NCBI GenBank assembly: GCA_037349105.1 | Contig: JAYJMM010000039.1 | Span: forward strand, 1,984,001 to 2,048,000 | From: Limnomonas spitsbergensis | Lineage: Eukaryota; Chlorophyta; Chlorophyceae; Chlamydomonadales | DNA: 64,000 nt | Direction: 5' to 3' | Shown: piece by piece, positions 45,259 to 58,400 of the stretch | Layout of the letters: each line of letters starts with the position of its first letter | How positions within the stretch are numbered: position 1 is the first letter of the stretch | Translations under genes and position numbers: made by a program | Notes under the pieces: generated by a model | Seen by the model: only the letters and a program-made list of their open reading frames with translations | The model's database searches: none | Told to the model about the DNA's origin: nothing

Positions 45259-45366
45259 ATGTAAACTGCTGTTTTGTAAAAACAGCGGTTTACATGCCGT
45301 GCCGATAGTAGACACCACTGGAAATTTCCTGGTTACCAGGAAATTTCCCGTAGTGTCTACTATTGG
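45259..45366. repeat. Two adjacent long hairpins
   Basis: Hairpin 1 (45259-45295) pairs ATGTAAACTGCTGTTTT with AAAACAGCGGTTTACAT, with one mismatch. Hairpin 2 (45302-45366) pairs the 32 bp starting CCGATAGTAGACACC with the inverse copy ending GTGTCTACTATTGG, with about three mismatches and almost no loop. Such foldbacks fit a small MITE or a microRNA-type precursor. Confidence 0.75.
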
Positions 45367-47344
45367 TAGGTACTGCATGAACAATGTATTTCAGTGGGCT
45401 TATGCATGCATGCATTACATGCATTCTTACAAGGGGTCCTTTTCGGCAGCCCCTGATGCGTTGGAACGTTTTCCATTAGAGTCATGGTGATGACATTGAT
45501 TGAGAAAATAGCTTCGTTGGAATCTTGTGATTTTGCAAGGGCAGGTATCTGATGGGATGATTAGGGCCGTTTTGTCTACTGTCCAGGCTGATGATCCTTG
45601 GCATTGACTGTGTTCGCAGTTGCCAATACTGTCTGAATGTTGATGACGTCTAGAACGCAAGGTTGCAGAGATCTGCCGCTCAGTCTGCGCTGCTCAGTCA
45701 GTCCACATGCATGACCTGGTTCAAAACGTGAAGGGTTTAAAAAGTGTGCATGCACGATATTTTAAATGATTTCATGACAAATGCGGCGTGAAGGAGATTT
45801 GCGGGCTCAATTGAAGCCACTTAATTCTATTTAGTGTGTCTGGCAGACCCTATGCTATTTCATATTTCCGGGTATCGGATATTGACGCTTTGGTTGAATA
45901 TTGAGATGTACGTGTGCATATTAAGAGGCCTCACCAGAGATGTTCTACAATCTCGAATGTAGGGAAGGTAAGCTCCATTTGTAGTCTTACTCTGTTTTAC
46001 GTAAACTTTCAGTAGCTACGACTCAAACGAAACTTCCAGCAGATTTATCTGGGGTAAGCCAACCCAACTTTCCAAAATAAAGGAAAACATACCATCCTGA
46101 GAAAAACGCCGAATGTCTGCAATGTTTGGGTGCCACTTGAGGATTGGGCCTTTGAGTTGTATGCACACGAGACTAGCAAAACAATGAGTAGCAAAACCTG
46201 ACAATCATACAAAAATCATGTGTTTCAAATAGTTGGAGAAATTAGAGAAATTAAGCTACCAATACCGGTACAGGGAACAGAGAAATATGTCGGGGAATGA
46301 AACCCCTGCCCCATGGAGAAAGTTGCTTAGCATCAAGTTCTGAATCGAGTACTGAAAAGCAGGCGCAAAGGCTAACAGATGAAGACACCGACATAACCGC
46401 ATATGTCAGCGTTAGTCATCACCGGTGATGACAAACCGTGCCAAGTAACGGCAAATTGCCATGCATGCAACTACAATAGTACGCAAGATGTAACAGAGCT
46501 GGCTGCTAGCCTTCCATGCTTTGACGCATACTAGGCGTCGTTTCCGTATTTCGTGTTTGACTGATATCTGAAACCGACAGCTGGTCGGTCATACGGCGCC
46601 CAGCTTATATGGCTGTTTATGCAGGCCACGTAATTATGGCCTGCCTGTTTGAACCGGTGTACGTTACCGGTCTGATCCTATTTAGTCTTGACTTCTGCAG
46701 ACTCATGAGATCTTGATACTACTGTGCTTACAGTCTAACTGTGCCTTGCTATCAGCGGCCTGTGCTGCTACGTTGATGTAACACGTAATCGTCGCCCGCT
46801 TCCCCGCTTGCCGTCTCCTCTCACTCTGGCTCCCAGTCTCACTGTGTCCCATGCATGCATCGGGACTGACACTTGACCGGGCTGTTTGTCTACAGCGCCC
46901 CGTCACACTAGAGATGTGAAGGACTGGACCAGGCACACCAACTCTCCAAGACACACCATACAGATCGGGACGCAACCCGCTTATTGGCAGCTATACCGAT
47001 GCGTGTGCGATGTTCGTGAGTAGTAGTAGGGACGATGTGTTTCTTGCGCGTTTTTCCGCTTTCACCTGACACGTACATCCCTACGTTAAAAGTTAGTAAT
47101 CTGATTGCGCCTTTTGCGGTGTCAGAAACTTGTCATAATATGCTTCATTATCTGGCTGGCCTTATTACTTCATTGCCGTAGGCTGTGAGCGGCTGCTGAG
47201 GCAGGAATAGATAGAGAGGCGAGGAGCCTGATCCTGCCTCGTAAGTCCCATCTGGGTGGGTGGACACACAGCAATCAAGAAATCTATACTATTAAGTGCG
47301 CTAATCGTAACAGTACGGATGAAGCGGTTTCGCGCTTTTTGGCG

Positions 47345-47805
47345 CTTTTCGTAGTCCCTTTCGGGCTCGGTTGCAAGCGGTTCGACTGCGCGCAGCGATC
47401 GGGTGGTCGACAGCGTGTCGATGGTAGATTCTGGGCCTCACAGATGGTCCGACGGATGGCGTTCAGCGACGGATGGCGTTCAGCCAGCATCTGTATCCAG
47501 CAGCCATCGTATGCAGAATCCAGCAGCCATCGTTTGCAGCATCCAGCATGCAGCATCCAGCATCCATCATCCATCATCCCGCATCCAACGTCCAGCATCC
47601 AGCGTCCAGCTTCCAGCATCCAGCATTTGTATCCAGTACATTTATATCCAGCATCCAGTTTTTCGGCGAACTTCGTTATCCCTTTTGGGCTGGGCTGCCA
47701 GCGGTTCGACTGCGCGCAGCGATCGGGTGCAGGTTTGGGGGTTTAGGTGGAAGACAGCGTGTCGATAGTCGCATTCTGAGCCTCACAGATGGTCCGACGG
47801 ATGGT
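47345..47805 (+). repeat. Direct duplication flanking an ATCCAGC minisatellite
   Basis: About 120 bp (GCGGTTCGACTGCGCGCAGC ... CTCACAGATGGTCCGACGGA) occurs at about 47348-47465 and again at 47680-47805. Between them, 47530-47660 is a degenerate array of CATCCAGCATCCAGC. Confidence 0.75.
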
Positions 47806-47924
47806 CTTCACCCACCATCTGTACAGCCTGGTTTGGGAGCTTGCAACGTTGCACACTGCGGCGTTGTGCCTATCCCATTATTCCTGTCAGCGGGTCACAA
47901 CTTTCACTCGCTAAGGTGAGATGA

Positions 47925-48525
47925 TTGCAAGGATGTGGTTGTTTCCATGATCTCTGCCCCAACTGACGATACATGGCTGGAAAAGGTGCGTTTAAGCTTC
48001 CATGGAGCTCTTCTAATTTGTTGCGTATCCTTTTGTCCATGCGCAGGGTTCGGTGCTGGATGGTACCAATCTAACGAGGGCGCTGCAGGAGACGTCGTCC
48101 TTCAGCTGGATCTCACATTTCACGTGTTTATGATATTCAACCCTGATGTCCAGGTAGACCGAATGCGCAAGGATGTGACTGGCCCAACGATCGCTGCCCC
48201 AACGGACGAGGAAGGGATGATGACATGGAACTCTTCTATTCGCTGCGTTTTCTTTTGTTCAGGCGCAGGACATCGACGGTGCGGCAGGAGACGTCGTCCT
48301 TCAGCTGGATCAATGCTGGATCTCATCCTTGACATGTTTATGATATCCAGGTGGATCCAATGAGCCAGGATGCCACCATCTCAACGAGCGCTGCCTCGAC
48401 CGACGAGGCAGGGCCGATTAAGATGCGCTTGGATTTACATGGAGCTCTTCCAATTTGCTGCGTTTTCTTCTGTTCAGGCGCAGGATCACGTGGCATGATG
48501 GCTCCAACCTATGGAGGGTGCAGCA
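47925..48525 (+). repeat. Three tandem units of about 200 bp with splice-acceptor-like ends
   Basis: Each unit has a CCCCAACGGACGA-type start, CATGGAGCTCTTC and then a pyrimidine run ending in CTTTTGTTCAGGCGCAG, followed in two of them by GCAGGAGACGTCGTCCTTCA. It may be an exon duplicated together with its acceptor, but no protein family can be named. Confidence 0.55.
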
Positions 48526-48629
48526 GATGTACTGAAGCAAGGTGCCCATTGTCATGCCCCTGAGTTATGGTCTTTTGACATCCATTGACATCTTCCGGTC
48601 ATCTGAATTCACCACACTGCTGTAATCCT

Positions 48630-49015
48630 GTTGAATGAAGCCTGTTCAATTTCTCTATGTCCCGGTGACCAAGCCTACATGGTCAGCGACCCCTGCCATG
48701 CGACCCTGGTTGGGAATTGGCCTGTGACATGGCCTGCCATTGGCTTGCGATTGAGCCTACAACTAGCCAGCGTCATGGCCTGCAACTATGCTGCGATTGG
48801 GCCTGTGTCATGGCATGTTCTTGCGATGCGATTCAGCCGGTAATTGAACCGTGTCATGGCATTGGCTTGCAATTGGGCATTGCGGCCATGCCTGTAAATT
48901 CGCCTCTTATCCTGTTGGCTGAAGCATGATGTTATATTTCTTGATTTCATGTGATCAAGCATGCAGGGTCAGCTGCACTTGCCCCGCGACGCTGGTTTGG
49001 AATTGGCTAGCAATG
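48630..49015 (+). repeat. Direct duplication of about 105 bp
   Basis: 48632-48745 and 48908-49012 share CTGAAGC/TGAAGCC, TTTCTTGATTTC-like sequence, GGTCAGCTGCACTTGCC-like and TTGGAATTGGC, with many substitutions. Confidence 0.5.
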
Positions 49016-50303
49016 AGCACCTTAATATAATCTGTGTTACTCCTTGCATCGTACAATTTTCGTTTTATTTCAATTATTGATGCCCAGGTTATTCTTCCTT
49101 CGCATTTCTTTTGTCTACTCTCCTGTTTTTTTTCTCCAGCTTTTCCTTTGTTACCTCTGTTCACTTATTCTGAAAAGATACTCATCAAAGGTTCGATACG
49201 TCTGGTACTCCAGTGGTTGGCCAAACATGAGTGATGCTTATGACCATGGAATTGTTGCGTCTCAGTCACAGGGGGGCTGAGACTACGAGCTGTATCCTCG
49301 ACACATCCAGGGCATTGGAAGTGCATCTCCAATGACGACTACGACATGGGCAAAGCCTTGCTCCTCGAGCACGCACGCTCATACCCAACTGAACATCTCC
49401 TACTCTCACCTCACTACCACCATAATCACTTAATGCCTGAACGCCAGTTGACGGTCTCAAGTTGACTTGACCTTTGGCCTTGGATCAACCAGTAATCTTT
49501 CCTCTTTACGGTAATGACAAGAACCCTGTGCTGTTTGGATCCCAATCTTCAAGTCCGCCTTGAATGCGACGGCACATGCTTCTGGGTTTGGGCAGTATGC
49601 TTGAGCCAAGACGGCCATGTTTATCACATTATTTGTGGATTTCTGAATGCACGCGTATAATCGTACCTTATCTCATGATAATACAGGCCAACGTGTAGAT
49701 ATGTGAACCCACCACGGTTACCCAGTGCTAACAATATCTCGGCGTTCCTAAAAAACATCGGGCTGACTGACGGACACGGGGTGTAGGGGTGACTCCGGAG
49801 GCTTCACCGACCCACGACCTTCGGACGCCCGGGGGCTCTGCCCAAAAAGCATACTTTAAAGAACTATTACCTAAAATTTAAATCGGTGCCCAGTTAGCCC
49901 AGTGCTGCTATGTTATTGTTGTGTCCATAATTTAGAGCATAGTGTATGTCACGATGTGAGCATATTGGGAAGGTGTAAGACCTTGGTGCCAACACGGGTG
50001 TCGTTGTAGGATTGTGCCCCGAATGCCGTCTCGGAAGCTATGTGGGGCAAGATAATAATTATTAAATAAACAAACGTTACGCCATGAGGGGCAACATACA
50101 TAGCGCTGACATACGGGGACTAACCACCGTCAAAACAAATTTGCGCCAACAATTGTTTTTCCGATGCTTCAAACGTTTACCTTTCAAATGATGAGTGGTA
50201 AACTTCTGCATACATGCTATAGAAATATAAGCCGCGAGCTATTTTAATTAATTATTAGCCGACGTGGCTAAGCTTTATTATTGCAACAAGGCCCTGGGGT
50301 GTC
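49016..50303. other. No supported feature
   Basis: Mixed-composition sequence without recognisable genes or arrays. It has only short open frames. Confidence 0.4.
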
Positions 50304-51120
50304 ATGCCATGTGGGGAGCGAAGGCTAGCGACGCCAATGAATCTTCACAATTACGAGCAGTTCACGTTCAACCTCTTGCTTCTTCGAAGATCGGGCACTG
50401 GTCTAGTAAGAAATAAGAAGGGTGGGTGGACAGACCGCAACACTTCGACACTGGGTGGGTGGGCAGACAGCAACACTTCGACTGCCTCTCTCCACCACGC
50501 AATCATACAATCCCGGATGGACTGTCAGCTACACCAGCTCCGGCATCAGCTACCTAGACAGGGCGACCTGGACAGCTCCGGGAAACAATATATACGGCGG
50601 ATGCAGAGTAATGGGAGCATTGCAGCATGGCCCGGGCGCTGTCACGTCATTGCAGTCCATTGATCCCCAGCAGTTCTTGTCCCACATACAGCGCTGGGCG
50701 CAAGAAACAGGCTGTCGGGCATCACCCAGGGCGCACGTAAGTTGGACATCGTATTGCCTAGCATGCACACGCTATTAACACGGGCTCTCAAAGGGACTTA
50801 GCCGTGAATATGGGCTTTGGGTGGGAACGACCACCTCTTTGGTCGCTGCGGGGAAATGATAGGTGCACTGCTGTACATGTCACTTGCTTGACCATTGCCG
50901 ATACGTAATATCTGTGATTGCAGTCGCAGGAATGGTTGCCATTTCTGACTGTCGTGTCTCCTGGACCGGGTCCTGTCAGGTGCATCCACAAAGAAATCTG
51001 CCACCGTCGTCTGTCTTATCTGGGCGATTGGGCCCAATTCACACATCTGACAAAAAGCCGGCATCTCTGGCTTCGACCTCGCTCCGACTGAGCTGCAAAG
51101 CAAGCAAGGCATGTACTATG
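50304..51120 (+). pseudogene. Possible upstream part of a retroelement or an exon remnant
   Basis: Open frames with SIDPQQFLSHIQRWAQETGC followed by a GTAAGT (50739), and later SQEWLPFLTVVSPGPGPVR. They look protein-like and lie directly upstream of a retroelement C-terminus in the same orientation. Frames change several times. I could not name a domain. Confidence 0.3.
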
Positions 51121-51131
51121 CAATATTGTAA

Positions 51132-51683
51132 TTGTTAGTTAATTTAGTTAATTCAAGCCTAATTTCGCTTGTATCGGTATACCGTACGACCTACCGTAGT
51201 ATCATGCTGTTCCTATCTTATTTAATTTCTCTTGACCTCCAACACCGTTGTACCATCCATGTTATTGAGCTCGGGTTTACCTCCAATCTACAATTCTGCC
51301 TGTCCCACAAATCCACACAACATGCACAGTTGGTACAATTGCTTCGCTCCACAGGATGGAACCTCACTACACCTGTTATAGACCCTCTCCACACTCCTGC
51401 CCCCCACCCACTTACATATCCGTTACCCCCCCCTGCTACAGACATCCTCTACCCCTATGTTCACCTCATCATCATTGGTTGCTCTGGCATTTTCTATAAA
51501 GATATCATGCACCTCTTTCCAGTCCTTGGTATCACACCCTTCAACGTCCCCCCACTGCTCAAACACCTAGCAGTTCACACTGTCCAATCTGCCTATTCCA
51601 TTCATCGACTTCGCCGTTACCTTGAAAACAGTCCACGCGACTGCCGTCCAGCATCTCCCCCTGTTCTCACTGACCCGCCATAG
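51132..51683 (+). pseudogene. C-terminal domain of a second non-LTR-type retroelement
   Basis: A single open frame reads VIELGFTSNLQFCLSHKSTQ, HAQLVQLLRSTGWNL, HLIIIGCSGIFYKDIMHLF and HTVQSAYSIHRLRRYLENSP, then stops. This order ('E.GY.SD..', QH..L...L...GW, '..I.G..G..YK......LG', 'A..S...I.RLRR.LE') is the one I associate with the region after reverse transcriptase in several eukaryotic retroelements. It differs from the LINE at 61-919, so two families are present. The N-terminal part and the catalytic core are absent or too decayed. Confidence 0.55.
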
Positions 51684-52134
51684 CCCCTTTCTCCCTTTAA
51701 GGGTATACAGACCGGGGCTTGGGCGTCTCGTCAACCTGTACTTCCCAAAATCCACGCCGCATCGGCGTTCTCTATTCTTTTCTTTTCTCAGATGATACAG
51801 GGAACTGCTGCTCAGCTTGCTTCTCCTCTACTAGCTTATACTCCACTACTTTCCTCTGCTCTACCAACTTCTACTTTCCTAGTCTCTGCACTCTAATTTC
51901 TGCCCTACTGGTTGGTTCGTCAATCATCTTCTGCTGCTGCTGCTGATCCAGGATACATACATGGACAAACCACAAGGGGATCATGCGCTAACATTGACCG
52001 TATCCCTCCTCTCCATGCTGGCAGACTTGACTGCGTGCTGTTGCTCCAGGATTATTGGATCTATCTGCAGCACCAACAATGCAGATAGATGGATCACTAA
52101 TTGCTGCTGCTCTAATCCCTGCTTCATTCCCCAG

Positions 52135-52425
52135 GAAAAAGTGAATCTGCAGCGTGGCCGGAGCCTGGACATAACACCGCTCGTCAGCAGTGGCGGCATC
52201 GGCGGCCCCTTGTCCGGCTCGGACGATGACGGCGGATGCAAGGTGGGATCACCCGGCGGCGGCAAGGTCAGCGCCTCCGGCATGATGGCTGGGACTGACC
52301 CGCTGGACCCTCAGATGGCGATGACCTGCTTCCTCGGTAGCGCTGAGCCAATCACCCAGGTGAGTTTGGACTTGGGTGAGACTGGGCTGAGCGCCGGTAG
52401 TAACGCCGCCGCCGCCGCTGCCGCC

Positions 52426-52462
<37 letters not shown>

Positions 52463-55400
52463 AAGCAGCAGCAGCAGTAATAGTACTTAGTAAGTTAGTA
52501 TTGGTAGTAGTAATAATTGTAGTAGTATCGTAGTACTTGTGGTTGCTAGAGCCGCTGGCGGTGATGACATACCTTAGTTATCGGTTGGCATTGCTGAGCC
52601 AATCACCCAGATGAGTTCGCACGCTCCTGGGGTAGACCATGGGCAACGGCTGATCAAAGGGTCTATGATGTTTGTGCTCCAAGTGGCTGTCAAACATAGG
52701 CCCCGAGCTACGTGGTTTCTGCCAGCTTAACCTTACGGAGCTTATTTTCCCCTCTTTCTCCCAATCGAGGGTATTGGCTGAAAGAAAGAGAAAAAATTAC
52801 GCCCGCAGGGGCGGAGGGTTAAGGAAACAATGCGGCATGGGCCGAGGCCGTGTCCCGCGCCGTTATCATGGTATTGGTAGTAAGGCGGCGGCCTGCGAGT
52901 AAATCCGGGCAGGTCCATCAGGAAGAAAAGATAGTAAGACGGGCGGGGCTGATGACAGGATTCTGTCACTCCCCCTTAGTCATGACATTGTGGTCCATTC
53001 GATTTGAATTCCATTTGAATTCAAAACCAGGGTATATTCCTGTTACAAACCCTGTTCAGGCTTGGCCACCTTTTCTTTTCTCTGTGCCTTGGGACTACTC
53101 CCAGGCGGACCCACCCTGCATTATTTTGACATGATCATCAGTTCTTACTATTGGCGGTGCAAGCATGATACCACGATAATGCACTTTCTAAGCCGGATTT
53201 TACTAACAAGGTTGTAGGATACAGCAAGATACGGAGCAATACGGCACAGGTTAAGCCGGATTGTGCTACCATGGGTGCAAGTGTCTATAGTCCTCCCTTC
53301 GACAGGTTTCCTCTGTCCTGAGCTCCCTACTGCAAGGGGAAATGCTAGGGGAGAAGAATGAAAGAAAGAAAAGAAATCACTAGGGGAGTAGAAAGAAGGA
53401 GAGGTGGTCAAAGAGAGGTGTGTGTGTCGGGGGGGTGCATGGTAGTCATGCCCTCTCAGCATGCCCACCAGGCGTGAAGGGATTGATTGTGTAGGGAAGA
53501 GCGCTGCTGCAAAGAAAGAAACAAAGCTACGCCCCGTGGGAGGCGTGAGAGTTAAGGAAACAGCGCAGCCTGAGCTAAAGCCACATCCGCGCCGTCCAAA
53601 ATAAGAACGGCTCCCCGTCTGGGGGCATTCCAGTAGTATGCAGGCACATGAGTTGGAATACAAACAACTTTTTCGTTGAAAACAACTTTGACTGCGTTTA
53701 GGTCAGTTTTTGAGTTTTGGCAGGTGTGACAGCAGGAACACAACTCATCCTTGGCCTGAGGGCGGCTTCCTTTACCCACACACTTATTTGCGTACGGTAT
53801 CTATTAGATCAATTATCTAATACTCATCAATTATCTAATAATAATCAATTATCTAATACTAATTAATTTACCCTTCTCATCATCACCGTCAAAGCAAGCT
53901 GCTCTCACTGTACTAGCTCAGTAGAGTAGCTCACTTAACTTGCTCTATCCCAAAGCTGGAATCATACATCTTGAGCCTACCAGCTCTTTGAAACCTGATG
54001 CAGAAAAGAAAGCAGCTCCGAAAAAGGAATAGCTCTTACCACACCATTCACCTGCCTCATCTGGAAAGGCAGCTCTGATAAGGCAAAGCCCTCTTCTCGC
54101 CATCTGCTTTCAAGTAACACTACCCTTACCTCGGCCGCCATTCCCTTACCTCGGCCGCCATTCCCATGCCTTGGTTGAATGAGCAGCTTCCTCAATTCAC
54201 GCACTTGTGAGTGTATTTATATATTTATTTACCCTCATCACCTCAAGCCACCTGTTTTTGATCTTCACTCAGGCCCAGTTCATGGAGGCCCTCCTTCGAG
54301 CACATAGGCAGTCCTCTACCCCTGGTGGTAACAGCAGCCAGCCGCGGGAGCACCTCGAGACCATCATGGCACCGCCACCTGTCCGAGGGGCTCCTCAAAG
54401 ACAACTCCTTGGAGGAGGTCCTTCATGGGCACCGCCTGCGCAGACGCCGCCGCCGCCGTCGGCCCTCCTTGCCGGCAGCCCATCTGACGGTGTGCTGGAC
54501 TTGTCTCTGGCGGCGGCAAGGGAGGAGGTGGCAGAGCATGCGTTTCTCGTCGGGGCCCTGGTCGATTACTGGAAACCTAAGATCCGCAAGTCCGGCGCCC
54601 GCATCTCCTCCTACCTGAAGCTCTCGGAGGAGGAGCACAATGTCATGTATGCTCTGGTGAGTACTAGTGCTGCTGCTTCATGCCAGTGTGCATATGTGTT
54701 TGTGTGGGTGGGGGGGCTTTGGGGCATGTTTTTTTTTGTAATTGTGTGTTTGTGTGCGTGTGTGATCGTGTGTGTGTGTGTGTGTGTGTGTGTTCATGAA
54801 TGTCCATGTATGCTCTGGTGAGTAGTGCTGCTGCTTCATGCCAGTGTACATCTGATTGTGTGTGAGTGTGTGTGGGGGGTGGGGGCATGTGTGATTTTGT
54901 GTGTGTGTCCCTGTAAAGAAAGAAAGGAAGCTACGTCCCGTGGGAGGCGAGAGGGTTAAGGAAAAAGGAGGAGGAGGAGCACTATGTCATGTATGCACTG
55001 GTGAGGGTTGCAGCTTCATGCCAGTGGGAGTCAATTCAGACTGAGAACGGAAGTGGAGGCGGCAGGAGATGGATGGGTGGGTGATCAGATTGAGTTTCCT
55101 TCTTTCTCTCTAGGTGTACACAGTTCACACTCCATTCCACTCTCCATTTGTGCAGGCCGGCTGCAAGGACGTCTCACACATGATGATGAGGGTGTCAGAT
55201 CCGGTGAGTGTTGTCATATCAGATCTGGCTGTTCAAAAGTATCGGATCTGCTGAACAGCATCAGATCTGGCAAGGGGTGTTCGATGTGGCGAGGAGTTCC
55301 AGATATATTGAGGGGTCATATATCTGGTGAGGTATGACAGATATAGTGAGGGTGACAGATATAGTGAGGGGTGACAGATGTAGTGAGGGGTGTCAGATCT

Positions 55401-58400
55401 AGTGAGGGGTGTGAGATATAGCAAGGGGTGACAGATATAGTGAGGAGTGACAGATATAGTGAGGGGTGGCAGATCTAATGAGGAGTGACAGATATAGCTA
55501 GTGAGGGATGACAGATACAGTGAGGAGTGACAGATCTAGTGTGGGGTGGCAGATATAGCGAGGGGTGACAGATATAGTGAGGAGTGACAGATATAGTGAG
55601 AGGTGACAGATCTAGTGATGGGTGGCAGATATAGCTAGTGAGGGATGACGGATATAGTGAGGGGTAGCAGATCTAGTGAGGGGTGATAGATCTAGTGAGG
55701 GGTGACAGATAGATCTAGTGAGGTTGTCGGATTTAATGAGAGGTATTAGATATGGTGAGGTATGTTAGGTATAGTGAGGGGTGGCAGATTTAGTTAGGGT
55801 GTTAGTTATTTGTGGTGATAGATGTCAAATCTTGTACTTGAGGGGTGTCAGATCTGGTGAGGAGTGGCAGATCTGGTGAGGGTTGTCAGATCTGGTGAGG
55901 AGTGGCAGATCTGGTGAGGGGTGTCAGATATGGTGAGGAGTGGCAGATCTGGTGAGGGGTGTCAGATATGGTGAGGAGTGGCAGATCTGGTGAGGGGTGT
56001 CAGATCTGGTGAGGAGTGGCAGATCTGGTGGGGGGTGTCAGATCTGGTGAGGGGTGGCAGATCTGGTGGGGGATGCCAGATCTGGTGAGGGGTGGCAGAT
56101 CTGGTGGGGGATGCCAGATCTGGTGAGGAGTGGCAGATATGGTGAGGGGTGTCAGATATGGTGAGGGATGTCAATTGATGTCAGGGATTTCTCGCACGAC
56201 ATCATGAAGGTGAGATCTGGTAAGATATGGTAAGATATGGTGAGATCTGGTTAGTTTTGGTGAGTGGGCTGCATTAGGCTCCACTGCGGGTACCGGTGCG
56301 GCAGGCACGGGGAGCAGGTGCTGTGGGCGCTGCCTTGGGTGTGTGCGCTGCATCGGGTGCAAGAGCTTTCGGTGCTGATGCAGCTGCAACAGAATGAGCT
56401 GGGCAGGCGAACATTCTAAAGCTTCCTGAAGTGCTGGGGTAACGGCTCGGATGTGGCTTTGGCCCAGGCTGCGCTCTTTCCTTAGCTCTCACACCTCCCC
56501 ATGGGGCGTAGCTCTCTTTCTTCCTGAGTCTCTCTTGCCTCGCTCTCGTTTGATGGTAACGGTGTGGATGTGGCTTCGGCCCAGGCTGCGCTCTTTCCTT
56601 AACTCTCACGCCTCCCCATGAGGCATAGCTATCTTTCTTCCTCAGTCTCCCTTGCCTCGCTATTGTTTGATGGTAACAGTACGGATGTGGCTTTGGCCCC
56701 GAGCTGTGCTGTTCCCTCAACCCACATGCCCTAGAGGGGCGTAGTTTCTCATTTCTTTCTCTCTTTGCTGCTGATTCCCTGTGTTGCTGTGGGAGCCCGC
56801 CAACCTTGGACGGGGAATGCACGTGCACTGTTGCCTGACTGAGCGCCCGCCCGCCCCGCCTGCCCCCTCTACCCCCTGTCGACAGGCCCGCAAGACCCTC
56901 CTGGACCTGTACGGCCTCACCACCATCAACGTCAACCTCTGGTTCAAGAACAGGGCCTCTAAGACCTCCAAACCAGTGACTCGAGCGAGAATGAGCATAC
57001 AGCGGTTGCAGGAGGTGCGTGTCAGTACTCCTGGCCCTCAAGACACCCCCTAGGCCATGTCGGTCCTCCTGGCCCTCAGGACACCCCCTAGGCCATGTTG
57101 GTCCTCCTGGCCCTCGAGACACCCCCTAGGCCATGTCGGTCCTCCTGGCCCTCAAGACACCCCCTAGGCCATGTTGGTCCTCCTGCACCTCAAGACACCC
57201 CCTAGGCCATGTCGGTCCTCCTGGCCCTCAAGACACCCCCTAGGCCATGTTGGTCCTCCTGGCCCTCGAGACACCCCCTAGGCCATGTCGGTCCTCCTGG
57301 CCCTCAAGACACCCCCTAGGCCATGTCGGTCCTCCTGGCCCTCAAGACACCCCCTAGGCCATGTTGGTCCTCCTGGCCCTCAAGACACCCCCTAGGCCAT
57401 GTTGGTCCTCCTGGCCCTCAAGACACCCCCTAGGCCATGTCGGTCCTCCTGGCCCTCAAGACACCCCCTAGGCCATGTCGGTCCTCCTGGCCCTCAAGAC
57501 CCCCCCTAGGCCATGTCGGTCCTCCTGCACCTCAAGACACCCCCTAGGCCATGTCGGTCCTCCTGGCCCTCAAGACATCCCCAAGGCCATGTCGGTCCTC
57601 CTGGCCCTCAAGACACCCCCTAGGCCATGTCGGTCCTCCTGGCCCTCAAGACACCCCCTAGGCCATGTCGGTCCTCCTGGCCCTCAAGACACCCCCTAGG
57701 CCATGTCGGTCCTCCTGGCCCTCAAGACACCCCCTAGGCCATGTCGGTCCTCCTGGCCCTCGAGACACCCCCTAGGCCATGTCGGTCCTCCTGGACCTCA
57801 AGACACCCCCTAGGCCATGTCGGTCCTCCTGGCCCTCAAGACACCCCCTAGGCCATGTCGGTCCTCCTGGCCCTCAAGACACCCCCTAGGCCATGTCGGT
57901 CCTCCTGGCCCTCAAGACACCCCCTAGGCCATGTTGGTCCTCCTGGCCCTCAAGACACCCCCTAGGCCATGTCGGTCCTCCTGGCCCTCAAGACACCCCC
58001 TAGGCCATGTCGGTCCTCCTGGCCCTCAAGACACCCCCTAGGCCATGTCGGTCCTCCTGGCCCTCAAGACACCCCCTAGGCCATGTCGGTCCTCCTGGCC
58101 CTCAAGACACCCCCTAGGCCATGTCGGTCCTCCTGGCCCTCAAGACACCACCAAGGCCATGTCAGTCCTCCCGGCCCTCAAAACACCCCCAAGGCCATGT
58201 TGGTCCTCCTGCACCTCAAGACACACCCAAGGCCATGTCAGTCCTCCTGGCCCTCAAGACACCCCCTAGGCCATGTCGGTCCTCCTGGCCCTCAAGGCAC
58301 CCCCTAGGCCATGTCGGTCCTCCTGGCCCAAAAGACCCACCCTAGGCCATGTCGGTCCTCCTGGCCCTCAAGGCACCCCCTAGGCCATGTCGGTCCTCCT

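Larger units (their letters stand above)
41764..47300. other. Gene-poor stretch, no supported coding region
   Basis: A 161-codon plus-strand open frame (42174-42659) has no recognisable family. GATACGTTACGTTACG-type runs occur at about 43150-43200 and 43610-43650. Runs of ATGCATGC are frequent. Two hairpin clusters are listed separately. No tRNA or rRNA was seen. Confidence 0.4.

Noticed and set aside
49780..49860. tRNA-like G/C-rich stretch
   Set aside because: No cloverleaf with a T-arm GGTTCRA motif could be built; no tRNA was found anywhere in the window.
50304..50778. Host gene with exon SIDPQQFLSHIQRWAQETGC
   Set aside because: A good donor follows, but frames break repeatedly and a retroelement tail lies just downstream; kept only as a possible remnant.
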